Positions 16,609-25,010 of a stretch of 34,126 bases of DNA are shown piece by piece. Source of the stretch: DATLYH01 sp035575035 (GTDB lineage: Bacteria > Planctomycetota > Planctomycetia > Gemmatales > Gemmataceae); contig DATLYH010000080.1 of assembly GCA_035575035.1 (NCBI GenBank), forward strand, positions 1 to 34,126, given 5' to 3'. The position numbers were made by a program, and so were the translations under genes. The notes beneath the pieces were generated by a model. That model did not search any database and was not told where the DNA came from. It saw only the letters and a program-made list of their open reading frames with translations. How positions within the stretch are numbered: the stretch's first letter is position 1; each line of letters starts with the position of its first letter.

Positions 16609-18687
16609 GTGAGCAGAGCACAAACCGTCGCCGTACCAGGGGGGGCCACTTCAGGGAGCGGTTTCCGGCATGATCGGGCTTTCCTTGCCCCCCTGCACGC
16701 CGCCCTGGCCCGCGCCCGCCGGTGCCTCCTGGCCCGGCAAGCCCCGGACGGCCACTGGGTCGGCGAATTACAGGGCGACACCATCCTGGAATCGGAATAC
16801 ATCCTCCTGATGGCGTTCCTCGGCCGGGAGGACAGCGAGCCGGTCCGCAAGGCGGCCCGCTACCTGCTGGAGCAGCAACTCCCCGACGGCGGCTGGAACA
16901 ACTATCCCGGCGGTCCTGCTGATCTGAGCGTCACGGTGAAAGCCTACTTCGCCCTCAAGCTCGCCGGTCATGACCCCGACGCTTCGTACATGCGCCGGGC
17001 GCGGGATGTCGTCCGCCAGCTGGGAGGCGCCGCCCGCTGCAACAGCTACACCAGGTTCTATCTTGCCCTGCTCGGCCAGTTTCCTTACGCCAACTGCCCC
17101 GCCGTCCTGCCGGAGATGGTACTCCTGCCGCGCTGGTCGTACATCAACATCTACGCCATGTCGAGCTGGACGCGGACCATCGTCGTGCCGTTGAGTATCT
17201 TCTACGCCTACAAGCCGGTCCGTGTCCTACCGCCGGAGAAGGGCATCCGTGAACTGTTCCTGCGGCCGCCCGAGACACCCCTCTGGCCCCACCCGCCGAC
17301 GCGCCGCTGGCTCACCTGGACTAACTTCTTCCTCGTTCTTGACCAGGTCTGCAAGGGGGTGGAAAGTCAGCTCAGTGCCTGCGACGGCCGACCAAGACGT
17401 CCTTTCCTCGACCGACTCCGTCGGCCCTGGTCGGTGGTGCTTGACGCGGTCCGCCGCCGCGCTCTGAAGCGGGCCGAGCAGTGGATGCTTGAGCGCTTCG
17501 AGGATAGCGACGGCCTGGGCGCCATCTTCCCGCCCATCATCTACACTATCATCGCCCTGCGCTGCCTGGGCTACGACGATAATTCGCCCGAGATGCGCTG
17601 GGCTCAGAAGCAGCTCGATGCCCTGATGTTAGAGGAGGACGACACGCTGCGCCTGCAACCGTGTTTCTCGCCGGTCTGGGACACGGCGTTGGCCGTAAAC
17701 GCCCTGACCGACGCTGGGGTGCCCGGCCAGCACCCGGCCATTCGGGCCGCGGCCCGCTGGCTGATCGAGCGGCAGGTGCGGCGGCGCGGCGACTGGAGCA
17801 TCACCAACCCGCACCTGGAGCCGGGCGGCTGGTGTTTCGAGTACCGCAACGGCTTCTACCCCGACATCGACGACACGGCGATGGTGTTGATGGCGCTGGC
17901 CAAGTCGGGACACGCCATGACCCCGGAGGGTCGGCCGGCCGTGGAGCGCGGCCTGCGCTGGTTGCTGGGCATGCAGAACAGCGACGGCGGCTGGGCCGCC
18001 TTTGACCGCGACATCAACCGCGAGGTGCTCACGCACGTTCCCTTCGCCGACCACAACGCCATGCTCGACCCGAGTTGCCCCGACATCACCGCCCGCGTCC
18101 TGGAGGCGCTGGGCCACTTCGGCTACCGGGTCGGCCACCCCCAGGTGGAACGGGGGCTCGCCCACCTGCGCCGGACCCAGGAGCGGTTCGGCGCCTGGAA
18201 GGGGCGCTGGGGGGTCAACTACCTCTACGGCACCTGGCAAGTCCTCACCGGGCTGGCGAGCGTCGGCTTCGACCTGGGCGACCCGATGGTGCGGCGGGCG
18301 GTGGCCTGGCTCAAGCAGGTGCAGCAGCCCGGCGGCGGCTGGGGCGAGACCTGCCGCAGCTACGATGACCCGTCGCTGGCCGGCCAGGGCACGCCGACCG
18401 CCTCGCAGACCGCCTGGGCCTTGCTCGGCCTGCTGGCCGCCGGCGAGGCCGACAGCGATGCCGTGCAGGACGGGATTGACTACTTGCTGTCCACCCAGCA
18501 GCCCGATGGCAGCTGGCACGAGGAGGAGTTCACCGGCACAGGCTTCCCGCGCGTCTTCTACCTCAAGTATCATCTTTACAGTCTTTATTTCCCCTTGATG
18601 GCCCTGGCCCGCTACGAAGCAGCGATCCGGGGCCAGGGGTCAGGGGTCAGGGTGAGAGATCGGGAGCACGAGGTCAGGGTCTGGTGA
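16609..18687 (+). CDS. shc: Squalene-hopene cyclase
   Basis: 692 residues from the GTG at 16609, preceded by AAAGGA with 5-base spacing; an ATG at 16579 is the alternative. The enzyme cyclises squalene to hopene/hopanol at the membrane. The catalytic acid motif DIDDTA (DXDD) is at about residue 419. Repeated QW-type motifs are visible, including GGWNNYPGG, GGWAAFDRD, GRWGVNYLYGTWQ, GGGWGETCRSYDD and GSWHEEEFTGTGFP. Length fits the family. The last 18 or so residues (from GQGSGVRVRD) are encoded by a heptamer repeat that overlaps the gene end, so this tail is not part of the conserved enzyme. It is followed by hpnH and hpnG, giving a coherent hopanoid cluster. Confidence 0.95.
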   Translation: MSRAQTVAVPGGATSGSGFRHDRAFLAPLHAALARARRCLLARQAPDGHWVGELQGDTILESEYILLMAFLGREDSEPVRKAARYLLEQQLPDGGWNNYPGGPADLSVTVKAYFALKLAGHDPDASYMRRARDVVRQLGGAARCNSYTRFYLALLGQFPYANCPAVLPEMVLLPRWSYINIYAMSSWTRTIVVPLSIFYAYKPVRVLPPEKGIRELFLRPPETPLWPHPPTRRWLTWTNFFLVLDQVCKGVESQLSACDGRPRRPFLDRLRRPWSVVLDAVRRRALKRAEQWMLERFEDSDGLGAIFPPIIYTIIALRCLGYDDNSPEMRWAQKQLDALMLEEDDTLRLQPCFSPVWDTALAVNALTDAGVPGQHPAIRAAARWLIERQVRRRGDWSITNPHLEPGGWCFEYRNGFYPDIDDTAMVLMALAKSGHAMTPEGRPAVERGLRWLLGMQNSDGGWAAFDRDINREVLTHVPFADHNAMLDPSCPDITARVLEALGHFGYRVGHPQVERGLAHLRRTQERFGAWKGRWGVNYLYGTWQVLTGLASVGFDLGDPMVRRAVAWLKQVQQPGGGWGETCRSYDDPSLAGQGTPTASQTAWALLGLLAAGEADSDAVQDGIDYLLSTQQPDGSWHEEEFTGTGFPRVFYLKYHLYSLYFPLMALARYEAAIRGQGSGVRVRDREHEVRVW

Positions 18688-18770
18688 CTGCGGCGGTTGC
18701 TCGCAGGATCGAAACCTCTGTTCCCCAATTCCGCATCCCTGACCCTTGGTCCCTGCCCCCTGCCCCTTGG
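18629..18770. repeat. Heptamer inverted element between shc and hpnH (word TCAGGGG)
   Basis: The left arm (18629-18680) has tandem TCAGGGG-type heptamers; the right arm (18736-18770) has the complement in heptads (CCCTGAC, CCTTGGT, CCCTGCC, CCCTGCC, CCTTGG). The shc stop (18685-18687) lies just after the left arm, and the right arm ends just before the hpnH ribosome site. If transcribed it would form a long imperfect hairpin between the two genes. Confidence 0.8.
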
Positions 18771-18778
18771 AGATTGCC

Positions 18779-19798
18779 ATGCGATTCCCACTCTCCCTGA
18801 CCTCGTCGATGGTTGGCTATATCGCCCGCAAGAAGCTCGCCGGTGAGAAACGATTTCCCCTGGTGCTGATGCTGGAGCCGCTGCATGCCTGCAACCTGAC
18901 CTGCACCGGCTGCGGGCGCATCCGCGAGTATGCACAGACGATCAAGGAGAAGCTCACCGTCGCGGAATGCCTGGCCGCGGTGGACGAGTGTGGGGCGCCG
19001 ATCGTAAGCATCTGCGGCGGCGAGCCGCTGATCTACCCGGACATCGGCCCGCTGGTCCGAGGCATCCTGAAGCGGCGCAAGCACATCTACCTGTGCACCA
19101 ACGGCATGTTCATCAAGAAGCGGCTGCACGAGTTCCGGCCGACGAGCCGCTTCTTCTTCAACGTGCACCTCGACGGCTTGGAGGAGACGCACGACAAGTG
19201 CGTGGAGCGCCGAGGGGTCTTTGCTGCGGCCATCGAGGGGATCAAGGCCGCCAAGCGAGCCGGCTTCCTGGTCTGCACCAACACGACCGTCTTCAAGGAA
19301 ACCGACCTGGATGAGATCGACGCCCTGTTCGCCTTTCTGACCAAGCTCGGGGTGGACGGGTTCATGCTGTCGCCGGCCTACGGCTATGCGGCGGTGCACC
19401 AAACCAACCCGAAGGGGGCGGCCGAGATCTTCCTGACCCGCGACGACATCCGGTCCAAGTTCCGCGAGGCGGAGAAGCTACTCCGCAAGTACCGGATGAT
19501 GTCGTCGCCGATCTACCTGGAATTCCTCAGCGGCCGGCGCGAGTTGCCCTGCACCGCCTGGGGCAACCCGACCCGCAACGTCCGGGGCTGGAAAGGCCCT
19601 TGCTACTTGATCACCGACACGCATCATGCCACCTTCCGCGACCTGATGGAGCAGACCGAGTGGGACGCCTACGGCCACGGTAAAGACCCGCGCTGCGAGC
19701 ACTGCATGGTACATTGCGGCTACGAGCCCTCCGCCGCCCTAGGTGTCAACCAGAGACTCGGCGACTCGCTGAAGATGCTCCTGTGGCAACTCAGCTGA
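18779..19798 (+). CDS. hpnH: HpnH, radical SAM adenosylhopane synthase
   Basis: 339 residues from ATG 18779, with GGAG in a suitable position. The radical SAM cluster CX3CX2C is at C38, C42 and C45 (ACNLTCTGCG), and the SAM-binding GGEPL follows. The opening RFPLSLTSSMVGYI and the segment KRRKHIYLCTNG are typical of HpnH. The enzyme adds a 5'-deoxyadenosyl group to hopene, giving adenosylhopane, the first step to extended hopanoids. The C-terminus has further cysteines (CEHCMVHCGYEP). It lies between shc and hpnG, matching the pathway order. Heptamer repeat elements sit on both sides of the gene. Confidence 0.93.
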   Translation: MRFPLSLTSSMVGYIARKKLAGEKRFPLVLMLEPLHACNLTCTGCGRIREYAQTIKEKLTVAECLAAVDECGAPIVSICGGEPLIYPDIGPLVRGILKRRKHIYLCTNGMFIKKRLHEFRPTSRFFFNVHLDGLEETHDKCVERRGVFAAAIEGIKAAKRAGFLVCTNTTVFKETDLDEIDALFAFLTKLGVDGFMLSPAYGYAAVHQTNPKGAAEIFLTRDDIRSKFREAEKLLRKYRMMSSPIYLEFLSGRRELPCTAWGNPTRNVRGWKGPCYLITDTHHATFRDLMEQTEWDAYGHGKDPRCEHCMVHCGYEPSAALGVNQRLGDSLKMLLWQLS

Positions 19799-19800
19799 TC

Positions 19801-19857
19801 GTCCGTAGTCCTTGGTCCGTAGTTATACTGGCTACCGAGTACGGACTACGGACTGCG
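19801..19857. repeat. Heptamer inverted element between hpnH and hpnG (word GTCCGTA)
   Basis: Starting two bases after the hpnH stop, heptads GTCCGTA, GTCCTTG, GTCCGTA are followed by a loop of about 14 bases and the complement TACGGAC, TACGGAC, TGCGG. The element ends directly at the GGGGAAG ribosome site of hpnG. This is the shortest and tightest hairpin of the group. Confidence 0.85.
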
Positions 19858-19865
19858 GGGAAGAC

Positions 19866-20660
19866 ATGACCGACCTGGCCTTCGCGGACCCTTGCATCCT
19901 CTTCGCCTTGCGGTGCGAGGCGCACGCCTTTCTGAAAGAGTTCCGTCCCCACCAGCGCTTCCGCGGGGCGCCGTGCTGGGCCCACTTCTGCGGGCCTTCC
20001 TGGCTGACCGTGTTGGTGGTGGAGACCGGGCTCGGCGAGGGCCGCGCGGCCCGGGCCGCCGAATGGTTGCTGAGCGGACCGGTCCTGGAGAATGTCCCCT
20101 ACCGACCCAAGTTGGTCCTTTCCGCAGGATTCTCCGGCGCCCTGGACGAGCGTCGAGCCGCCGGCGACATTGTCCTGGCGACCGAGGTAGTGGATGAGCA
20201 GGGGAACCGCTGGCCGGCGACCTGGCCGGGCGAGCTGCCCCCCGGCGAGTGGCGCCCGCCGCTGTACCGCCACCCGGTGCTGACCGCATCGCGACTGGCC
20301 GCCACGCCGGAGACGAAACGAGAGCTGGGCCGGCAATCGGGAGCGGCGGCAGTGGACATGGAGGCGGCCGCGCTTGCCCGTCTCTGTACTCGCCGCGGCG
20401 TGCCGTTCGGCTGCGTCCGCGTCATCCTGGATGACCTGCACACCCCCCTCTCGCCGCGGCTGCTCGATTTGCTCAAGGACGGCCGAGTCGCACCGCTACG
20501 GGTCATGGCTGCGGTAGCCCGATCGCCGCGACTGGTGGGCGAACTGTGGCGGTTGGCTCGGCAGTCCCGGCACGCGGCCGGGCAGCTGGGTCAGGCCCTG
20601 GGCGAGTTGCTGACCCTCACTCTCCCCTGGGCCGCCGACCAAGCCGAGCCACGCTCGTGA
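19866..20660 (+). CDS. hpnG: HpnG-like hopanoid-associated nucleoside phosphorylase
   Basis: 264 residues from ATG 19866, with GGGGAAG upstream. It has the nucleoside phosphorylase fold pattern: VVETGLGEGRAARAAEWLL, LSAGFSGALDERRAAGDIV, and the active-site-like AAVDMEAAALARLC with the nucleoside-binding Met-Glu. HpnG cleaves adenine from adenosylhopane to give (phospho)ribosylhopane. The position after shc and hpnH supports that role over a general nucleosidase. Divergence from well-studied family members leaves some doubt about exact specificity. Confidence 0.85.
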   Translation: MTDLAFADPCILFALRCEAHAFLKEFRPHQRFRGAPCWAHFCGPSWLTVLVVETGLGEGRAARAAEWLLSGPVLENVPYRPKLVLSAGFSGALDERRAAGDIVLATEVVDEQGNRWPATWPGELPPGEWRPPLYRHPVLTASRLAATPETKRELGRQSGAAAVDMEAAALARLCTRRGVPFGCVRVILDDLHTPLSPRLLDLLKDGRVAPLRVMAAVARSPRLVGELWRLARQSRHAAGQLGQALGELLTLTLPWAADQAEPRS

Positions 20661-20702
20661 GACCACCGCAAGGCAAGCCGCCACACGACGGCCAGAGTTC
20701 CC

Positions 20703-21659
20703 TTAGCGTGGGGCGAGCGCCGACTCCAGCGGTGTGATGTAGCAGTTGTTGTTGTCGTGTCCAGTGACCAGGGCCCGGCCGTCGGGTGTGAAGGCCACAC
20801 AGTAAGCGCCGAACTTCAGCTTGCGCGACCGCACCGGCTTGCCCTCGGCCAGGTCCCAGACCGTGACGTTGCCGCCGTAACCGCTGGTCGCCACCGTCTT
20901 GCCGTCCCGCGCCAGGGCGATGCCATACAGATCATCCGGCGTCGGGCCCATCTTTTTGCTCTCGTTGCCGCTGGCCGCGTTCCATAACCGCACTGTGCGG
21001 TCGAAGCTGATCGACACCACCCCCAGGCCGTCGGCGGTGAAGACGACACCGGTCACCGGTCCCTCATGCCCCTTGAGCGTTCGCAGCTCCTTCTGCCCGG
21101 CCACATCCCAGAGCTTGATCAGATTGTCGGCCCCGCAGGAGGCGAGGAGCTTGCCATCGGGGGAGAAGGCCACGCAGTAAACCGACCCACCGTGAGCGCC
21201 CAGGTTCTTCAGCTCCTTGCCGTCGGCCACGTTCCAGAGCCGCACGCTCTTGTCGGCGCTGCCGGAGGCCAGCAGTTTGCCGTCGGGGCTGAAGGCGATG
21301 CTGTCCACGATGCCAGCGTGCCCCTTGATCTCGCGGATCGGCTTGCCGTCGGCGACGTTCCACAGGCGGATGGTTTGGTCGAGACTGGAGGAAGCGAGAG
21401 TAGCGCCATCGGGACTGAAGGCGACGCAGTAGACGGGGCCGGTGTGGCCGTTGAGGGTGCGGACCTCCTTGCCGGTGACGGGGTCCCAAAGCTTGATGAG
21501 GTTGTCGAAGCCGGCGGTCGCCAGCAGCTTGCCGTCAGGGGAGAAGGCCACGCTGTAGACCAGAGCGGTGTGGCCCTTCAACTCGGCCGGCCCCTCAGCC
21601 CCCACGCCCAAGCCGCCGATTGTCAGCACCAGGAGAGTCAGACCGGCCCGCTGGAACAT
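20703..21659 (-). CDS. Exported WD40 repeat beta-propeller protein
   Basis: 318 residues. A signal peptide (about 1-21) is followed by seven WD40 repeats filling the rest of the protein. Most contain VYSVAFSPDGKLLAT-like strands and end in LWN or LWD, so a single seven-bladed propeller is expected. No enzymatic domain is attached. In planctomycetes such repeats are often fused to kinases; here it is a stand-alone, exported scaffold of unknown partner. GGGGGATAGG precedes the ATG. It converges with hpnG (42-base gap) and lies downstream of putA beyond a repeat element. Confidence 0.9.
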   Translation of the reverse strand: MFQRAGLTLLVLTIGGLGVGAEGPAELKGHTALVYSVAFSPDGKLLATAGFDNLIKLWDPVTGKEVRTLNGHTGPVYCVAFSPDGATLASSSLDQTIRLWNVADGKPIREIKGHAGIVDSIAFSPDGKLLASGSADKSVRLWNVADGKELKNLGAHGGSVYCVAFSPDGKLLASCGADNLIKLWDVAGQKELRTLKGHEGPVTGVVFTADGLGVVSISFDRTVRLWNAASGNESKKMGPTPDDLYGIALARDGKTVATSGYGGNVTVWDLAEGKPVRSRKLKFGAYCVAFTPDGRALVTGHDNNNCYITPLESALAPR

Positions 21660-21680
21660 TGCCTATCCCCCAACAGAAAC

Positions 21681-21871
21681 AATGACGAATGACGAAACCC
21701 GAATGACGAAAGAAGCACGAATGACCTAATGATGAATCTTGAAGGGGCAAGGGCCGTCAATCCTCCGTTGGTCTCTCCCCACTGTAGGCCAACACTTCCC
21801 GCGACCTTCAGTATTCATCATTCGGACTTCGTCATTCTTTCGTCATTCGGGCTTCATCATTCGTCATTTGA
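21681..21871. repeat. Heptamer inverted element between putA and the WD40 gene (word ATGACGA)
   Basis: The left arm (21681-21736) has ATGACGA-type heptads; the right arm (21812-21871) has the complement (TTCATCA, TTCGTCA, GTCATTC, ATCATTC). About 75 bases separate the arms. The right arm overlaps the 3' end of putA, encoding its last dozen or so residues and stop. The left arm begins about 20 bases upstream of the WD40 start. Confidence 0.85.
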
Positions 21872-24800
21872 CCGAGCGGAGCGAAGCCGCGCCGCATGGT
21901 ATTCTCCGTGATAGTGCGCGGCAGGACGAACTGCAACAAATAATCGGGGCCGCCCGCCTTGGAGCCGATCCCCGACAGTTTGAACCCGCCGAATGGCTGC
22001 CGGCCCACCAGCGCCCCCGTGATCTTGCGGTTGATGTACAGATTACCCACCCGGAACTCGCGCTTCACCCGGGCAATGTTCCCCGGGCTACGCGAGTACA
22101 GGCCGCCCGTCAAGGCGTATCGTGTCCCATTGGCGATTGCCAGCGCCTCGGTCAGGTCCTTGGCCCGGATGACTGCCAGGACCGGCCCGAAGATCTCTTC
22201 CTGGGCGATGGCCGCCTCCGGCGGCACGTCGGCGAAGATGTGCGGGCCAACGTAGTACCCCTCGTCCGCCAGTTCGCCCACGTCGGCGCCGTAGACCAGC
22301 CGCGCCTCCCGCTTCCCTTTCTCGATGTAGCCGAGCACCCGCCGCCGCGCTTCCTCGTCAATGACCGGCCCAACCGTGTTCCCCGGGTCCTCGGCCGGGC
22401 CGATCTTTAGACTGCGCGTTGCCTCCACCAGCCGGTTGAGGAAGGTATCATAAATCGCCTCCAGTACGATGACGCGCGAGCCGGCCGAGCACTTCTGCCC
22501 CTGGTAGCCGAAGGCACTGGCCGTCACCCCGTGGACCGCCTCGTCGGGGTCGGCATCCTCGTCGATGATGATAGCGTTCTTGCCCCCCATCTCGGCCAGG
22601 ACGCGCTTGACATGCTCCTGCTCCGCCGATGTCTGGGCCGCCTCCCGGTTGATCAACAGGCCGACGTCCTTTGAGCCGGTGAAGGCGATCATGGCCACGT
22701 CCGGATGGCGAACCAGTACCGGTCCGACCTCCTCGCCGACGCCCGGCAGGTAGTTGACGACGCCGGCCGGCAGCCCGACCTCACGGAAGACCTCCATTAA
22801 TTGGGCGCCGATAACCGACGATTGCTCGGCCGGTTTCATGACAACGGTGTTGCCGGTGACCAGGGCAGCAGTGGTCATGCCGCAGAGGATGGCCAGCGGG
22901 AAGTTCCACGGAGCAATGACCACGGTGACGCCGCGCGGCTCGTAGAAGTAAACATTCTCTTCGCCGGGCAGGTCCCAGCGGCGCGGCTCAGCCAGGCGGA
23001 GCATCTCCCGGGCGTAGTACTCGCAGTAGTCGATGCTCTCGGCGACGTCAGCGTCGGCCTCACGCCACTGCTTGGCGCACTCATGGACCTGCCATGCTGC
23101 CAGCTCAAACCGCCTGCGCCGCATGACCTCTGCCGCCCGTCGGAGGTAAGCGGCCCGCTCCGCCGGCTCGGTGTCGCGCCAGGCGGGAAACGCCGCCTTC
23201 GCCGCCGCGACTGCCCGTCGGGCATGGTCGGCCGTCGCCCGGCCGCAGCGGCCTACGATCTGCCGGAAGTGCGACGGATTCACCGAGTCAATCGCTGCCT
23301 CGGTGGCAATCGCCTCGCCGCCGATCACCAGCGGGTAGAAGCGGCCGAACTCCCCCTTGACCGCCTCGACCGCCGCCCGCATGGCCTCGCGCACCTCTTC
23401 GCGGCTGAAGTCGGCGAGAGGCTCGTTGCGGAATTGCGGATTGCGGATTGCGGATTGCGGATTGGAAGCATTGCGGGTGGCGGATGGGGGCACGGGGAAC
23501 GGTGTACCGGTCTTTGAATCCGCAATCCGCAATCCGCAATCCGCAATCTTCTGGAGCGGGTTCATCAGCAACTGCTCCTCGGGCACCTGTTCGACAAAGC
23601 TGGCCCGCAAGAACGATTCGTTATGGGTGTTTTCCAGCAGCCGCCGCACCAGGTAGGCCATGCCCGGGAGCAGCTGGCCGTAGGGGGTGTAAACGCGCAC
23701 CCGTCGGCCCAGCGACACCAGGGCGTCCTGGATCGGATCGGCCATACCGTAGAGCATCTGAATCTCGTAGCCCCGCTCCGGCACGCCCAGCAGGTCAGCC
23801 AGGGCCATGCCGTGCGCCAGGCTGCGGACGTTGTGACTCCCCAGGGCCGGACGCAGCAGCCCGCGGCGCTCCATCAGGAAGCGGGTCAGTCGCTCGTAAT
23901 TGGCGTCGGTCTCCCACTTCTCGGTGAAGACCGGCACCGGCCAGCCTTGCTGCGCCGCCACGATGAGTTCGTAGTCCCAGTACGCCCCTTTGATCAGGCG
24001 GACCCAGACCGGCGTGCCGCGCCGCTCGGCCCAGCGGGCGAGTTCTTCCAGGTCGTTAGCCGTGTCGCGCAGGTAGGTCTGGATAGCGATGCCAGCGTCG
24101 GGCCAGTCGCGGAATTCCTCCTCGTCGAGGATCTCGCGGAAAATGCGGAGCGTCAGGTCCTTGTAGGCGTACTGCTCCATATCGATGTTAACGAATGCCC
24201 GATGGCTGCGGGCGGCCCGGAAGATCGGCCGTAGCCGAGCGCGTACGGCGCGGCTGGTGCCAACCGGATCGATCGGGTCGAACTGGCTGTACAGGGCCGA
24301 CAGCTTGACCGAGACATTGACCCGCGGCAGGGGGCCCTGATCGTCGCGATCGATCAGGTCGATCGGCTCCCAGGCGTTGACCTGGTGGCTGAGTCCCTCG
24401 ATCAGGGCGAGATACTCGGTCAGGTAGCGGTCAGCCTCGGGCTCGGTGATAGTGGCTTCGCCGAGCCGGTCGATGGTGAAGGCCAGCGCCCGGCGGCGCA
24501 ACCGGGCGATGGCTTGCAAGACCTCGGGGATGTTGCCGCCGGCGATGAAGCGCCGGGCTAGGCGCTCGGTGCTCTTGCGGGCGGCCCGGGCCACTAGGTC
24601 GCCGAGGAAGCCGTTGCGGGGCAGAAGATACAGGCCGAGTCGGATAAGCGGGTTGAGGTACTCTTCGGCCTCGCCGAAGTACTCGCGGAGGTGGCGGCTG
24701 ACCTCGCCGGGCGAGCGCAGCGTCGGCAGGACATCAACAAAGCGGAACAAGTGGACCTTGAGCGCTTCGTTGGTCATGGTCCACGCCATCAGGCGTTCGT

Positions 24801-24906
24801 CCCACCAGCGGGGGCTAAACGGCAGCGGTCCGGCCCGGCTCAAGCGGGCAAAGATCTCCCGCCCGTAGTCGTGCGTCAGACGTTCCAACTCGGCGGCGCT
24901 CGACAT
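21832..24906 (-). CDS. putA: Bifunctional proline dehydrogenase / L-glutamate-gamma-semialdehyde dehydrogenase (PutA-type)
   Basis: 1024 residues. The proline dehydrogenase barrel spans about 120-440 (VNVSVKLSALYSQFDP, then VRLIKGAYWDYE). The aldehyde dehydrogenase domain spans about 500-1005, with APWNFPLAILCGM, the general-base Glu in LAEMGGKNA, and the catalytic Cys in GQKCSAGS. Together they oxidise proline to glutamate through pyrroline-5-carboxylate, feeding electrons to FAD/quinone and NAD+. There is no N-terminal DNA-binding domain, so it is not expected to self-regulate. Residues about 453-494, between the domains, are encoded by an in-frame heptamer repeat element. The last dozen or so residues (after RRGFAP) come from a second such element. 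Both domains look otherwise intact. Confidence 0.93.
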   Translation of the reverse strand: MSSAAELERLTHDYGREIFARLSRAGPLPFSPRWWDERLMAWTMTNEALKVHLFRFVDVLPTLRSPGEVSRHLREYFGEAEEYLNPLIRLGLYLLPRNGFLGDLVARAARKSTERLARRFIAGGNIPEVLQAIARLRRRALAFTIDRLGEATITEPEADRYLTEYLALIEGLSHQVNAWEPIDLIDRDDQGPLPRVNVSVKLSALYSQFDPIDPVGTSRAVRARLRPIFRAARSHRAFVNIDMEQYAYKDLTLRIFREILDEEEFRDWPDAGIAIQTYLRDTANDLEELARWAERRGTPVWVRLIKGAYWDYELIVAAQQGWPVPVFTEKWETDANYERLTRFLMERRGLLRPALGSHNVRSLAHGMALADLLGVPERGYEIQMLYGMADPIQDALVSLGRRVRVYTPYGQLLPGMAYLVRRLLENTHNESFLRASFVEQVPEEQLLMNPLQKIADCGLRIADSKTGTPFPVPPSATRNASNPQSAIRNPQFRNEPLADFSREEVREAMRAAVEAVKGEFGRFYPLVIGGEAIATEAAIDSVNPSHFRQIVGRCGRATADHARRAVAAAKAAFPAWRDTEPAERAAYLRRAAEVMRRRRFELAAWQVHECAKQWREADADVAESIDYCEYYAREMLRLAEPRRWDLPGEENVYFYEPRGVTVVIAPWNFPLAILCGMTTAALVTGNTVVMKPAEQSSVIGAQLMEVFREVGLPAGVVNYLPGVGEEVGPVLVRHPDVAMIAFTGSKDVGLLINREAAQTSAEQEHVKRVLAEMGGKNAIIIDEDADPDEAVHGVTASAFGYQGQKCSAGSRVIVLEAIYDTFLNRLVEATRSLKIGPAEDPGNTVGPVIDEEARRRVLGYIEKGKREARLVYGADVGELADEGYYVGPHIFADVPPEAAIAQEEIFGPVLAVIRAKDLTEALAIANGTRYALTGGLYSRSPGNIARVKREFRVGNLYINRKITGALVGRQPFGGFKLSGIGSKAGGPDYLLQFVLPRTITENTMRRGFAPLGQMTNDEARMTKE
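23426..23549. repeat. Heptamer inverted element inside the putA coding sequence (word TGCGGAT)
   Basis: Four to five tandem TGCGGAT heptads (23426-23462), a spacer of about 55 bases, then four ATCCGCA heptads (to about 23549). The arms are complementary over some 30 bases. The reading frame of putA passes through without a stop, encoding ADCGLRIAD and, from the other arm, SAIRNPQF-type peptide. The insert falls exactly in the linker between the two catalytic domains. Confidence 0.93.
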
Positions 24907-25010
24907 GCTGGTCCCGCCCGTTTTTCTGCTGAAGGCTACTCCGCGGGCGGCGGCGCTGCTATGATGCCAGAAAAGCCGGCTCGGCGATTACTTCGGGGGA
25001 TTACCGCTGC

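Noticed and set aside
17629..18573. Minus-strand open frame of 314 codons
   Set aside because: Antisense to the squalene-hopene cyclase, whose DXDD and QW motifs are certain.
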